From contig JACQGW010000328.1 in NCBI GenBank assembly GCA_016199325.1, positions 1-19,388 of the forward strand: a DNA stretch of 19,388 nucleotides, read 5' to 3'. Of the stretch, positions 12,964 to 19,388 are shown one piece after another. The translations under genes were made by a program, and so were the position numbers. This DNA is from Chloroflexota bacterium (GTDB taxonomy: Bacteria; Chloroflexota; Dehalococcoidia; JACQGW01). Under the pieces are notes generated by a model, which was not told the origin of the DNA, made no database searches, and saw nothing but the letters and a program-made list of their open reading frames with translations. Positions within the stretch are counted from its first letter, which is position 1. Each line of letters begins with the position of its first letter.

Positions 12964-14163
12964 GTGATGGAGGCGTGGCCCCCTCGGCCGGCACTGGAGC
13001 GACGAGCGGCGACCGCGCGGTCGCTGCTCGTCGCTCGCGGCGAGCACAGGACGACACCTGCGCCTGTCGCCCATTCCGTCACGCTGAGCCGCAGCGAAGC
13101 ATCTCTCCCCCGCGGCGAGGGCGGGAGGGCGCTTGCGCCTGTCACCCATCCCGTTATGCTGAGCCACAGCGAAGCATCTCTCCCCCGCGGCGAGGGCGGG
13201 ACGGCGCCTGCGTCTGTCGACCGGGCCGTGCTCGTGCTCGCGCACGGCGCCGCCGAGGAGATCGACGCCCTCGAAGCCTACTACGCCCACATCCTCCACG
13301 GCCGGAAGCCCTCGCCCGAGCGGCTCGCCGGCCTGCGCGATCGCTATCTCGCCATCGGCGGCCGTTCGCCGCTGAACTCGCTCATCCGCGCGCAGGCGGC
13401 CGGCCTGGCGACGCACCTGCGCCGGCTAGGACTGCCGCTGTCGGTCTACGTCGGATTCCAGCATACGCCCCCGTTCATCTCGGACACCGTGCAGGCGATG
13501 GCCGGCGACGGCATCCGGGAAGCCATCGTCCTCGTGATGACGCCCTACTACTCTCCGCTGGGCGTGGGACGCTACATCGCCGAGGTCGAACGGGCTGCAG
13601 GCAGCTCGGGGGCCGATCTCCGGATGGTTTCTGTCAAGAGCTGGTCGGACGAGCCCGGCTTCCTCGGCCTGCTGGAGTGCCGGCTCCGCTCGACCCTGGC
13701 GCCGTTTCGGGCCATTGCGCCGCGCCCGCTGCACGTCGTCTTCACGGCGCACAGCCTGCCAGCCCGCGCCCGCAGCGGGGATGACCCGTACGTCGCGCAG
13801 TACGGTGCCGTCACGCGGGAGCTGGCCGACCGGTTGAGGCTTGATCGATGGTCCGCCTGCTATCAGTCGGCGAGCGAGACGGGCGAGCCGTGGTTGGGGC
13901 CGGACATCCTGGAGGAGCTGGAGGCGGTCGCTCGGTCGGGCGCCCGCAGCGTCGTCGCCTGTCCCACGAGCTTCACGGCCGACAATCTGGAAGTCCTCTA
14001 CGACCTGGGACTCGCCAGCGCCGAGCGCGCCCGTGTACTGGGTCTGGCCTACACCTCGGTTTCGCCGTTCAACCTGGAGCCGGCGTTCCCCCAGTTCCTG
14101 GCGACGCTGGTCGCACGCAGCCAGGCCAATCCCAATAGTCGGAAAGAAGGGCGGGGTCGGTAG
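12964..14163 (+). CDS. hemH: Ferrochelatase (proto-/coproporphyrin) with repeat-derived N-terminal extension
   Basis: Inserts Fe2+ into a porphyrin, near the end of heme synthesis. The core starts at AVLVLAHGAAEE (about residue 88) and runs about 310 residues, normal for the family. Key residues: His263 in FTAHSLPAR (catalytic His) and Glu343 in FTADNLEVLYDL. The gene neighbour (HemY/CgoX type) suggests the coproporphyrin-dependent type (CpfC), which is inference. The first 86 residues are not family sequence: they are encoded by a 40-bp palindrome and by two tandem 75-bp repeats (residues 33-57 and 58-82), each exactly 25 codons, so the frame is kept. GTG 12964 or ATG 12967 is supported by GGTGGGAG just upstream, so the extension seems to be translated; a start inside the repeats or near the core cannot be excluded. 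Stop to the next start: 6 bases. Confidence 0.92.
   Translation: MMEAWPPRPALERRAATARSLLVARGEHRTTPAPVAHSVTLSRSEASLPRGEGGRALAPVTHPVMLSHSEASLPRGEGGTAPASVDRAVLVLAHGAAEEIDALEAYYAHILHGRKPSPERLAGLRDRYLAIGGRSPLNSLIRAQAAGLATHLRRLGLPLSVYVGFQHTPPFISDTVQAMAGDGIREAIVLVMTPYYSPLGVGRYIAEVERAAGSSGADLRMVSVKSWSDEPGFLGLLECRLRSTLAPFRAIAPRPLHVVFTAHSLPARARSGDDPYVAQYGAVTRELADRLRLDRWSACYQSASETGEPWLGPDILEELEAVARSGARSVVACPTSFTADNLEVLYDLGLASAERARVLGLAYTSVSPFNLEPAFPQFLATLVARSQANPNSRKEGRGR
12997..13036. repeat. 40-bp near-perfect palindrome in the 5' end of hemH
   Basis: The 20-base arm 12997-13016 (starting GAGCGACGAGC) is mirrored by 13017-13036 (ending GCTCGTCGCTC) with a single mismatch and no spacer. In mRNA it would form a very stable hairpin about 30 bases after the start codon. 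It encodes ERRAATARSLLVA of the N-terminal extension. It abuts the 75-bp repeats and looks like part of the same inserted material. Confidence 0.85.
13060..13209 (+). repeat. Two tandem 75-bp repeats inserted in frame in hemH
   Basis: Copies 13060-13134 and 13135-13209 differ at 7 of 75 positions by eye; the beginning of a third unit (GCGTCTGTCGACC) runs into the native gene. The unit contains GCTGAGCC-CAGCGAAGCATCT, which resembles a dispersed bacterial repeat motif (TGAGC...GCGAAGCATC). Each copy encodes 25 residues with the shared core SEASLPRGEGG. Because 75 is divisible by three and there is no stop codon in this frame, the gene stays open. Confidence 0.88.
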
Positions 14164-14169
14164 ACGATC

Positions 14170-15606
14170 ATGGGAATCGCGCAGCACATTGCCATCGTCG
14201 GCGGCGGCATCACCGGACTTGCCGCGGCATTCCAGGCCGAGCAGTTGGCGGCCGAAAGCGGCCAGCCGGTACGATGCACGCTCGTCGAAGCGGCCGACCG
14301 CCTCGGCGGGAAGGTGCAGACCGAACGGATCGACGGGTTCCTCTTGGAGCAGGGACCGGACTCGCTGCTGGCGCGCAAGGTCGAGGCGCGACAGCTCAGC
14401 GCCGCCGTCGGCCTGGCCGACCAGATCGTCCCGAGCAACCCGGAGGCGCGCGGCACCTACGTGGTTCACCGCGGCCGGCTGGAGCCGCTGCCGGAGAGCA
14501 TGATGCTCATCGCCCCCACCCGTCTCAAGCCGTACCTGACGACCCGGCTGCTATCTCCGCTCGGCAAGGCCCGCGCCGGACTCGACCTGTTGCTGCCGGC
14601 CCGCCCCGGCGACGAGGACGAGACGCTGACCGACTTCGTCTCGCGGCGGTTCGGCCGCGAGGTCGCCGAGCGGCTGGCGGTGCCGCTGCTGGCGGCCGTC
14701 TTTGGCGGCGGCAGCGGCGACCTCAGCCTGCTGGCGACCTTCCCGGACTTGCGCAGGCTTGAGCAGAAGCACCGCAGCCTCCTGCTGGGGCTGCGGGCGC
14801 TGGAGCGGCAGCGCGGCGGCAAGCAGGCCGGCCCTCCCTTCGTAACCCTTCGGGGCGGACTCTCCACCCTGGTCGAGCGCGTGAGCGGCGCCCTGCGCGC
14901 CACCGACGTCCTCTGTGGAAGCGAGGTGAGGCGCGTGGCGCCCAGCGCCCGCCACGGCGAACCCCCGTCCTACCGCCTGGAGCTCGCCGATGGACGGGAG
15001 ATCGCCGCCGACGCGGTGGTTCTGGCCGCGCCGGCCGGCGCGACGAGTCGCATGATCGCGGGCTTCGCGCCCGAGGCCGCCGGCATCCTGGCCGGGATCA
15101 CCTACTACCCCTCCCTGGTCGTCGTGGTGGCTTTTCCCAGGGCGCAGGTGGCCCACCCCATGCGCGGCACCGGGTTCCTGGTGCCGGCCGAGGAGCAGCG
15201 CCGGCTGATCGCCTGCACCTGGGTCACCCGCAAGTGGCCCCACGCCAGCGACCCGGACAAGATGCTCATGCGCTGTTATCTGGGCGGCCCGGACATCGTC
15301 GATCTCCTGAGGCGGGAGGACGCCGAGCTGGTCGCGATGGCCTGCGCCGACCTGGCCCAGCTCATGGGGGTCAGCGGACCGCCGATGCTGAGCCGGGTCT
15401 ACCGCTGGCAGCAAGGCATCCCCCGCTACGCACCAGGGCACCTCGACCGGGTCCGCCGGGCCAGAGTCGCGCTCCAACCGTTCCCCGGCCTCGCCCTGGC
15501 CGGCGCCGCCTACAACGGCATCGGCGTGCCGGACTGCATTCGCCAGGGCCAGGAGGCCGTCCAGGCCGTCTTCGCCCCGGCGAGGCACGCTGTCCTGACG
15601 ACTTGA
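14170..15606 (+). CDS. hemY: Protoporphyrinogen/coproporphyrinogen oxidase (HemY/CgoX type)
   Basis: A 478-residue FAD enzyme that oxidises a porphyrinogen to the porphyrin using O2. N-terminal dinucleotide fold IVGGGITGLAAAF (9-21), then VEAADRLGGKVQTE and the substrate/FAD region GFLLEQGPDSLLA; C-terminal FAD motif LAGAAYNGIGVPDCIRQG. The oxidase is the oxygen-dependent HemY type, not the unrelated flavodoxin-like HemG. Next to the ferrochelatase it forms the pair used in the coproporphyrin-dependent route (CgoX-CpfC), though the classical protoporphyrin route cannot be excluded by sequence alone. It starts 6 bases after hemH and is followed after 17 bases by the radical SAM gene, so all three should be one operon. 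Confidence 0.93.
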   Translation: MGIAQHIAIVGGGITGLAAAFQAEQLAAESGQPVRCTLVEAADRLGGKVQTERIDGFLLEQGPDSLLARKVEARQLSAAVGLADQIVPSNPEARGTYVVHRGRLEPLPESMMLIAPTRLKPYLTTRLLSPLGKARAGLDLLLPARPGDEDETLTDFVSRRFGREVAERLAVPLLAAVFGGGSGDLSLLATFPDLRRLEQKHRSLLLGLRALERQRGGKQAGPPFVTLRGGLSTLVERVSGALRATDVLCGSEVRRVAPSARHGEPPSYRLELADGREIAADAVVLAAPAGATSRMIAGFAPEAAGILAGITYYPSLVVVVAFPRAQVAHPMRGTGFLVPAEEQRRLIACTWVTRKWPHASDPDKMLMRCYLGGPDIVDLLRREDAELVAMACADLAQLMGVSGPPMLSRVYRWQQGIPRYAPGHLDRVRRARVALQPFPGLALAGAAYNGIGVPDCIRQGQEAVQAVFAPARHAVLTT

Positions 15607-15623
15607 ACCGAGAGGAGATAGCG

Positions 15624-16724
15624 GTGACCGCAGCAGCCAACTTCGATCGTGCCCCCATGATGCTCTACTGGGAGGTGACGCGCGCGTGCGACCTCGCCTG
15701 CCGCCACTGTCGCGCTGAGGCGATCGCCCAGCGCGATCCGCGCGAGCTTTCGACGGCAGAGGGACGGCGCCTGCTCGACGCCATCAGCCGGTTCGGCGAG
15801 CCGCGGCCACACCTCGTCGTCACCGGCGGCGATCCCCTGCGCCGGCCCGACCTCTACGAGCTGATCCAGCACGCCGTCGGGCTTGGCCTGGTCGTCTCGG
15901 TAACGCCGAGCGGGACGCCCCTCGCCACGCAAGAGGCCATGGTCCGCATGAAGGAAGCGGGCGTTAGCTCGCTCGCGTTCAGCCTCGACGGCTCGTCGGC
16001 GGAGCGCCACGACGCGATCCGGGGGATCACCAGGACCTTTGATCGAACCGTCAGCGCCATCCAGGGGGCGCTGGCGACCGGCCTGCCGGTCCAGGTCAAC
16101 ACGCTGGCCGCCGCCGAGACGGTGGACGACCTGCCGGCGGTCTATCGCCTGGTCTGCGACATGGGCGTCCAGCGCTGGGCGGTCTTCTTCCTGATCGGCG
16201 TCGGCCGCGGCGCCGTCCTCAGCGAGATGAGCCCGGCGGAGGCCGAGCGGACCCTGGAGTGGCTCCACGAGCTGTCGCTGCGGCCGCGCCCGGTCCTCAA
16301 GACGACAGAGGCCCACCACTTCCGCCGGATCGCCGCCCAGCGGAAGCCCGGGGAGGACCGCGCTCAGACCGGCGGGACGCGGATCCGGACGAGCTGGGGC
16401 ATCCGGGACGGCGCCGGCATCATGTTCATCTCGAACGTCGGCGACGTCTATCCCTCGGGCTTCCTGCCGATCACCGTCGGGAACGTCCGCCAGGACGACC
16501 CGGTGCAGCTCTACCGCGAGGCGCCGCTGTTCCGGCAGATGCGCGACCCTGACCAACTAAAGGGGAAGTGCGGGCGGTGCGAGTTCCGGGTCATCTGCGG
16601 CGGCTCCCGCGCCCGCGCCTACGCCGCTACGGGCGACCCGCTGGAGTCCGATCCCCTCTGCATCTACGAGCCCGCCGAACGCCGAACGCCGGTCGCCGCC
16701 GGCAGCCGGAGCGCGCCCGCGTAA
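15624..16724 (+). CDS. Radical SAM/SPASM protein, AhbD/NirJ-like; candidate heme biosynthesis enzyme
   Basis: A 366-residue radical SAM enzyme. The SAM-binding [4Fe-4S] motif is Cys22-Cys26-Cys29 (TRACDLACRHC), followed by the TGGDPLRRPD strand and FSLDGSS. The C-terminal SPASM/twitch cysteines are Cys316, Cys319 and Cys325 (GKCGRCEFRVICGG), with Cys346 further on, which would hold an auxiliary cluster. This arrangement (EVTRACDLACRHCRAEA, VTPSGTP, KTTEAHH) is that of heme-associated radical SAM proteins related to AhbC/AhbD and NirJ. GTG at 15624 has AGAGGAG at good spacing; the frame upstream is open but lies within hemY. Downstream of ferrochelatase and CgoX-type oxidase, the natural guess is decarboxylation of coproheme to heme, replacing ChdC/HemQ. 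The fold is certain; the reaction is inference. Confidence 0.88.
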   Translation: MTAAANFDRAPMMLYWEVTRACDLACRHCRAEAIAQRDPRELSTAEGRRLLDAISRFGEPRPHLVVTGGDPLRRPDLYELIQHAVGLGLVVSVTPSGTPLATQEAMVRMKEAGVSSLAFSLDGSSAERHDAIRGITRTFDRTVSAIQGALATGLPVQVNTLAAAETVDDLPAVYRLVCDMGVQRWAVFFLIGVGRGAVLSEMSPAEAERTLEWLHELSLRPRPVLKTTEAHHFRRIAAQRKPGEDRAQTGGTRIRTSWGIRDGAGIMFISNVGDVYPSGFLPITVGNVRQDDPVQLYREAPLFRQMRDPDQLKGKCGRCEFRVICGGSRARAYAATGDPLESDPLCIYEPAERRTPVAAGSRSAPA

Positions 16725-16949
16725 CCGCGACGCCGGACCAACGTGCGGAGAGGCCGAACCGCCAGGACGCCAAGAGCGCCAAGCACGAGCCGGGGAATGC
16801 CCTTCGCTTGGTGGTTGGCGCTCCGTTGTCTCGCTGAATTCAGGCCAGCAATCCTTGGACCGACCTCGTCGTGAGTACCGGGACGGCCATCCGCCACGGT
16901 AGCCTTCCTCGTGGTTGTCGGGTTCACGCTGGCAAGGCGAGGCGGCGCC
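16725..16949 (+). other. Intergenic stretch with CGCCAAG-type repeat
   Basis: No gene seen. Around 16758-16782 there is a run of near-copies of the motif CGCCAAG/CGCCAGG with period about 8-9 bases; a related piece (GGCCAAGGGCGCCAAGG) lies at 17402-17418 in the start of the hydrolase pseudogene. Nothing that looks like a clear terminator for the heme operon was found. Confidence 0.5.
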
Positions 16950-17439
16950 GCGCGCTACCGACCACAGCGCGTAGCCGAGGTAGCTCGTCCCCCACATGGC
17001 AGGCGTGCCATCGCACCAGGGCTGGGCCGCGATCCAGTCGAGCGTCGCCCGCCCGTCCGCCGCTTCGTGGATGAACGGCAGGATCTTCCCCCTGCGCGTC
17101 GAACGGCCCCCGGGTGTCCTGGAGGAGAACGTGGTATCCACGCTCGGCGAAGCGGCGATAGGCGAAATCGTTGGTCGGGCGAGCCGGCCCCGTTCGTCCG
17201 TACGGCGTCCGGATCAGGATCGCCGGGAACGGTCCCCTCCCCCGCGGAGCATAGTGGTCGGCCGCGAGGGTGGCGCCATCGGGCATCGGCACCGGCACGT
17301 CCTGCTCGACGGTCGCGCCCTCGCGCGGCGGCGGCAGGCCGAGCCAGCGGCCGATCCAGGGAGAACGAAAGCGGTACAGGCCGAGACCGGATAATCCCAG
17401 AAGGCCAAGGGCGCCAAGGCCTACACGGAGACTGCTCAT
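16950..17439 (-). pseudogene. CocE/NonD-family hydrolase, frameshifted and truncated
   Basis: The minus strand starts well: ATG 17439 with GAGGAG upstream, a hydrophobic N-terminal anchor (VGLGALGLLGLSGLGLY), then VPMPDGATLAADHYAPRG, AILIRTPYG and LLQDTRGPFDAQG, all typical of CocE/NonD serine hydrolases (X-Pro dipeptidyl-peptidase-like). Then the frame changes by one base in a run of five Gs (plus-strand CCCCC, about 17089-17093): homology continues in another frame as ILPFIHEAADGRATLDWIAAQPW and GTSYLGYALWSVAR, including the nucleophile Ser of GTSYLG. It ends there; the remaining several hundred residues with the Asp/His of the triad are gone. It begins 17 bases after the methyltransferase stop, same strand. 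A base-call error could explain the shift but not the truncation. Confidence 0.82.
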
Positions 17440-17456
17440 GGTCCGCTCCTCGGGGG

Positions 17457-18575
17457 TCAGGTAGATCTCCGACACGTCACCCACTGATGGACCCAACCCG
17501 GCGACGTCTGGGCGCTGACGACGAGTGCCCGAATGCATGGGCGCACATCTTCTACGTTCAGGCGAGCCAGCACACCGTACTCCTGGAGGCTCCGGGCGAA
17601 AGCTACTCCGTCAGGCAGCGCCCATGACCTGACTTCAGCGAAGCCGGCCTGGACCAGCAAGCCAGGGAACTCACTGGCGGCAAGTGACCGGTCCTCGCCC
17701 GCGTACTCCGCCCGCTCGACGTCTCCCAGGTGGCCCAGCTCAAGCTGTTGCCGAATCTGCTCGCAGACCAGCAATTGTTCCTCCGACAACTCGCCAGTGA
17801 AGCGCCGCGCTCGGTCGGCCACGTGCTCGTCTTCCGATCGCTCGGCGTCCCGGCAACGCCCGAGGGCAGCTAGCCGCCGGCCCGGCTCGGACTCGGGTTT
17901 CAGGTAGATGAAGTAAGACCGGCTGAATAGCCCGCTGCCCGCGCCATAGTGGAGGATAGGTGGCCCGCCGTCGATCAACCAGAGAATCCGCTCCCACGCC
18001 GGTCTGGCGGGATCGATCGGCCACTGCTCGAAGGCGAATGGGCCGCCATCCCGCAGCACCCGTCCGATCTCCCTCAGCATCGCCATCGGGTCGAAGCTGT
18101 AGGTGAAGACATTGCCGCCAAAGCAGACGCCGTCGAAGGTCTGGTCCGGGAACGGCAATTCCTCGATGTGAGCCACTGCGAAGTACACGTTGTCGAGCCC
18201 CATGAGCCTGGCCGTGTTCGTCGCCAGTGTCACGTGCTCTGGCGACAGGTCCAGCCCGACGACCTCGGGCAGGTAAGGAGCGAGGTAAAGGGAGGGCCAG
18301 CCCTCGCCGCAGCCCACGTCCAAGACCCGCTGGCAGTCGGACAGGGCATGTGCGAAGAACTCACCCCGGACGTGGGCGTGCAACTTGTGGCCCCAGTGGG
18401 AAGGGTTCTGAGCGTCGAGTCTCAGCGCGTAGTCCTCCGGATCTTGCCAAAGGCGCTGAGTCGACGTACGGGCCTTGACGTCGTAGAAGTGGGCCAGAGA
18501 TACCTTGACGACCAGACCGGCATCGAAGAGCAGTCGCTCAAGCCGACTCGGCTCGGTCACCGGGTAGCATACCAT
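17457..18575 (-). CDS. SAM-dependent class I methyltransferase
   Basis: A 372-residue protein with a class I methyltransferase domain: motif I VLDVGCGEGWPS (84-95), the acidic strand end VVGLDLSPEHV, IEELPFPDQTFDGV (motif II region) and LREIGRVLRDGG (motif III region). This is the Methyltransf_11/UbiE-like pattern for small-molecule substrates. About 80 residues precede the domain and about 170 follow it, both without a recognisable fold. ATG at 18575 is chosen because GGGAGAGGAGGG lies just upstream; the frame is open to about 18770 but that part is not protein-like. Base composition looks somewhat less GC-rich than the housekeeping operons, hinting at transfer. Substrate not known. Confidence 0.85.
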   Translation of the reverse strand: MVCYPVTEPSRLERLLFDAGLVVKVSLAHFYDVKARTSTQRLWQDPEDYALRLDAQNPSHWGHKLHAHVRGEFFAHALSDCQRVLDVGCGEGWPSLYLAPYLPEVVGLDLSPEHVTLATNTARLMGLDNVYFAVAHIEELPFPDQTFDGVCFGGNVFTYSFDPMAMLREIGRVLRDGGPFAFEQWPIDPARPAWERILWLIDGGPPILHYGAGSGLFSRSYFIYLKPESEPGRRLAALGRCRDAERSEDEHVADRARRFTGELSEEQLLVCEQIRQQLELGHLGDVERAEYAGEDRSLAASEFPGLLVQAGFAEVRSWALPDGVAFARSLQEYGVLARLNVEDVRPCIRALVVSAQTSPGWVHQWVTCRRST

Positions 18576-19046
18576 CGTGCCCTCCTCTCCCAGTAGGAGT
18601 ATCATGCCCCGCGGGCCATTCCGGGGAATGAACCTCTCCTGTGGGCCGCTGGGATCCAAGCCCGACGCGGCGGATGAAAGCGGGCGACACGCCAGCCGCC
18701 GACGGGGGGTGCATGCCAAAGGCGCGAACCTTAGCTGCGAACTCCGAATGCGTGACGGACGGAGTACCAACCCTGGCGGCGCAAGTCATGTACTGTCGCA
18801 GGTAGGGCTTTGGTCCAGCAGCCAGTCAAGGCGATCCGCTCGCGCTCCTGCCGGGCCGCCCGGTGTTGAACCTGTCGGTGGAGTTCGGCGTTGGCGGTGG
18901 CCGCCGCAGTCTGGCTTCCCCGGTCCCATCGTCCATCTCTGCCGGCAGCTCCGCTGCTCCGACAACCGCGCGTGCCTGTACAATAGTCCCGGCGGGGTCA
19001 GGTGTGAGTCTGGGCGCAGTTGGCGGTAAGTCAAGCGGCGCCCGAA
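18576..19046. other. Stretch without a clear gene upstream of the methyltransferase
   Basis: About 470 bases with no convincing gene. It holds a 14-bp palindrome (18617-18630) near the methyltransferase start and, on the minus strand at 18830-18907, a peptide-like reading TANAELHRQVQHRAARQERERIA that resembles the end of a GAF domain running into a kinase helix; it is broken by stops and frame change and is too short to call. Confidence 0.4.
18617..18630. promoter_or_regulatory. Palindrome near the methyltransferase start
   Basis: CATTCC-GG-GGAATG, a perfect 6-bp inverted repeat 42 bases upstream of the methyltransferase ATG. Possible operator; a CATGATAC box at 18599-18606 could be a -10 element next to it. 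Weak evidence. Confidence 0.35.
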
Positions 19047-19086
19047 CAAGAGGAAAGCCCGAGAAACGTTTCCGCTCCTCGGGCTT
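19047..19086 (-). terminator. Rho-independent-type terminator of the candidate RNA
   Basis: On the minus strand AAGCCCGAG (19086-19078), a 14-base loop containing AAACGTTT, CTCGGGCTT (19063-19055), then a pyrimidine tract TCCTCTT. The 9-bp stem is perfect; the T-run is interrupted by C, so strength is uncertain. Confidence 0.6.
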
Positions 19087-19218
19087 CCGCCGGACGTGCG
19101 CCAAACTCCGCTTGGCCTTGGCGGCGTTTCAGCCGCTCCTCTCGAAGGAGGCCGGCGACCGGATCATCAGGTGGGATAACCCTTCCCGGTCTTTCGCTTG
19201 CGGCGTCCCGTCCGACGC
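19047..19218 (-). ncRNA. Candidate structured small RNA, class unknown
   Basis: A stretch of about 170 bases bounded by a near-consensus promoter and a terminator-like hairpin. It can fold as a closed multi-branched RNA: a 9-bp outer stem (19209-19217 with 19088-19096, one G-U pair), and inside it GACCGG/CCGGTC (19157-19162 with 19186-19191, enclosing GGG-ATAA-CCC), CTCCT/AGGAG (19136-19150) and GCGGC/GCCGC (19121-19136). The two last helices touch at one base. No open frame with a ribosome site is present. I compared it by eye with SRP RNA, RNase P, tmRNA and common riboswitches and saw no match. It may be a free small RNA or a leader with attenuator; no gene follows downstream. Confidence 0.55.
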
Positions 19219-19222
19219 TCAT

Positions 19223-19251
19223 ATCATACCACGTTCGATAGGGCGTGTCAA
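19223..19251 (-). promoter_or_regulatory. Near-consensus sigma-70 promoter
   Basis: On the minus strand TTGACA (19251-19246, perfect), a 17-base spacer, then TATGAT (19228-19223, one mismatch to TATAAT). It is the best promoter match in the window and points into the structured region; the start would be near 19217. Confidence 0.8.
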
Positions 19252-19388
19252 GCAGGCGGCCACACGGGCTTGCGCAGCGGTTGAGAGCGGGAAAGGAAGA
19301 AGGGCTGAGGGCATGGGGCGGTGGGATGGGTCGATGGAGGGGTTGGCATGGCTTTTTCTTGTCGGGTGGGGGGAGCCGTGGGAAAAAC

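Noticed and set aside
13060..13209. CRISPR-like repeat array
   Set aside because: Only two direct copies, no spacers between them, and no cas genes in the window.
18830..18907. Possible remnant of a GAF domain/kinase helix on the minus strand
   Set aside because: Only about 25 residues, low-specificity helical sequence, no flanking support in any frame.
19047..19218. TPP-like words (ACCTGAT followed by ATCCGG) and a GAGGAAAG word resembling RNase P RNA
   Set aside because: The remaining conserved parts of both RNAs (CTGAGA element; long RNase P core) are missing and the length does not fit.
19031..19222. 63-codon frame starting ATG right after the strong promoter
   Set aside because: The ATG would lie at or before the transcription start, no ribosome site exists, and the sequence is better explained by RNA structure.
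1..19388. tRNA, rRNA, transposase or integrase genes
   Set aside because: I scanned for T-arm-like GGTTCGAATCC words, rRNA-like cores and transposase motifs and saw none; pseudogenes here are not tied to a visible insertion sequence.

Overview
The window is strongly G+C-rich bacterial chromosomal DNA with almost no phage or plasmid character. Several features suggest a high-GC, deep-branching Gram-positive-type or Chloroflexota/Thermomicrobia-like bacterium. The first is the order tlyA-nadK-recN, also known from Actinobacteria. The others are a decaprenyl-phosphate-phosphoribosyltransferase-like UbiA enzyme, a ferrochelatase plus protoporphyrinogen/coproporphyrinogen oxidase pair followed by a radical SAM gene, PIN-type toxin-antitoxin genes, and many short palindromic and tandem repeats. 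The taxonomic placement is inference; no rRNA or other decisive marker is present.

Left part (1-4660): a REP-like hairpin sits directly in front of an isochorismatase/nicotinamidase-family hydrolase (+). It is followed, on the minus strand, by a decaying accessory zone: a Phd-type antitoxin with its own promoter and operator but only the C-terminal half of its PIN toxin; a long hybrid sensor-kinase reading frame (HATPase-REC-REC-HPt) whose two receiver domains have both lost the phosphoacceptor aspartate; an out-of-frame Cache sensor fragment that was probably once its N-terminus; a response-regulator tail on the plus strand; and an apparently intact VapBC pair.

Middle part (4684-9234, minus): a tight five-gene operon read tlyA > nadK > recN > GNAT acetyltransferase > NUDIX hydrolase, with overlaps of 4, 49 and 40 bases and a 3-base gap. 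It starts from a promoter that lies back to back with the promoter of the plus-strand genes; the two -35 boxes form one small palindrome.

Right-middle part (9460-16724, plus): a UbiA-type prenyl-phosphate transferase and a HAD phosphatase (6 bases apart), a secreted N-acetylmuramoyl-L-alanine amidase (cell wall), then a heme cluster: ferrochelatase, a HemY/CgoX-type oxidase, and a radical SAM/SPASM protein of the AhbD/NirJ-like kind. The ferrochelatase carries an unusual N-terminal extension made of a 40-bp palindrome plus two tandem 75-bp repeats inserted in frame. The cluster can be read as the last steps of heme synthesis, with the radical SAM protein as candidate coproheme decarboxylase.

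Right end (16725-19388, minus): a frameshifted, truncated CocE/NonD hydrolase pseudogene, a SAM-dependent methyltransferase, an apparently non-coding stretch, and a candidate structured small RNA of about 170 nt with a near-consensus promoter, a closing stem and a terminator-like hairpin that I cannot assign to a known class.
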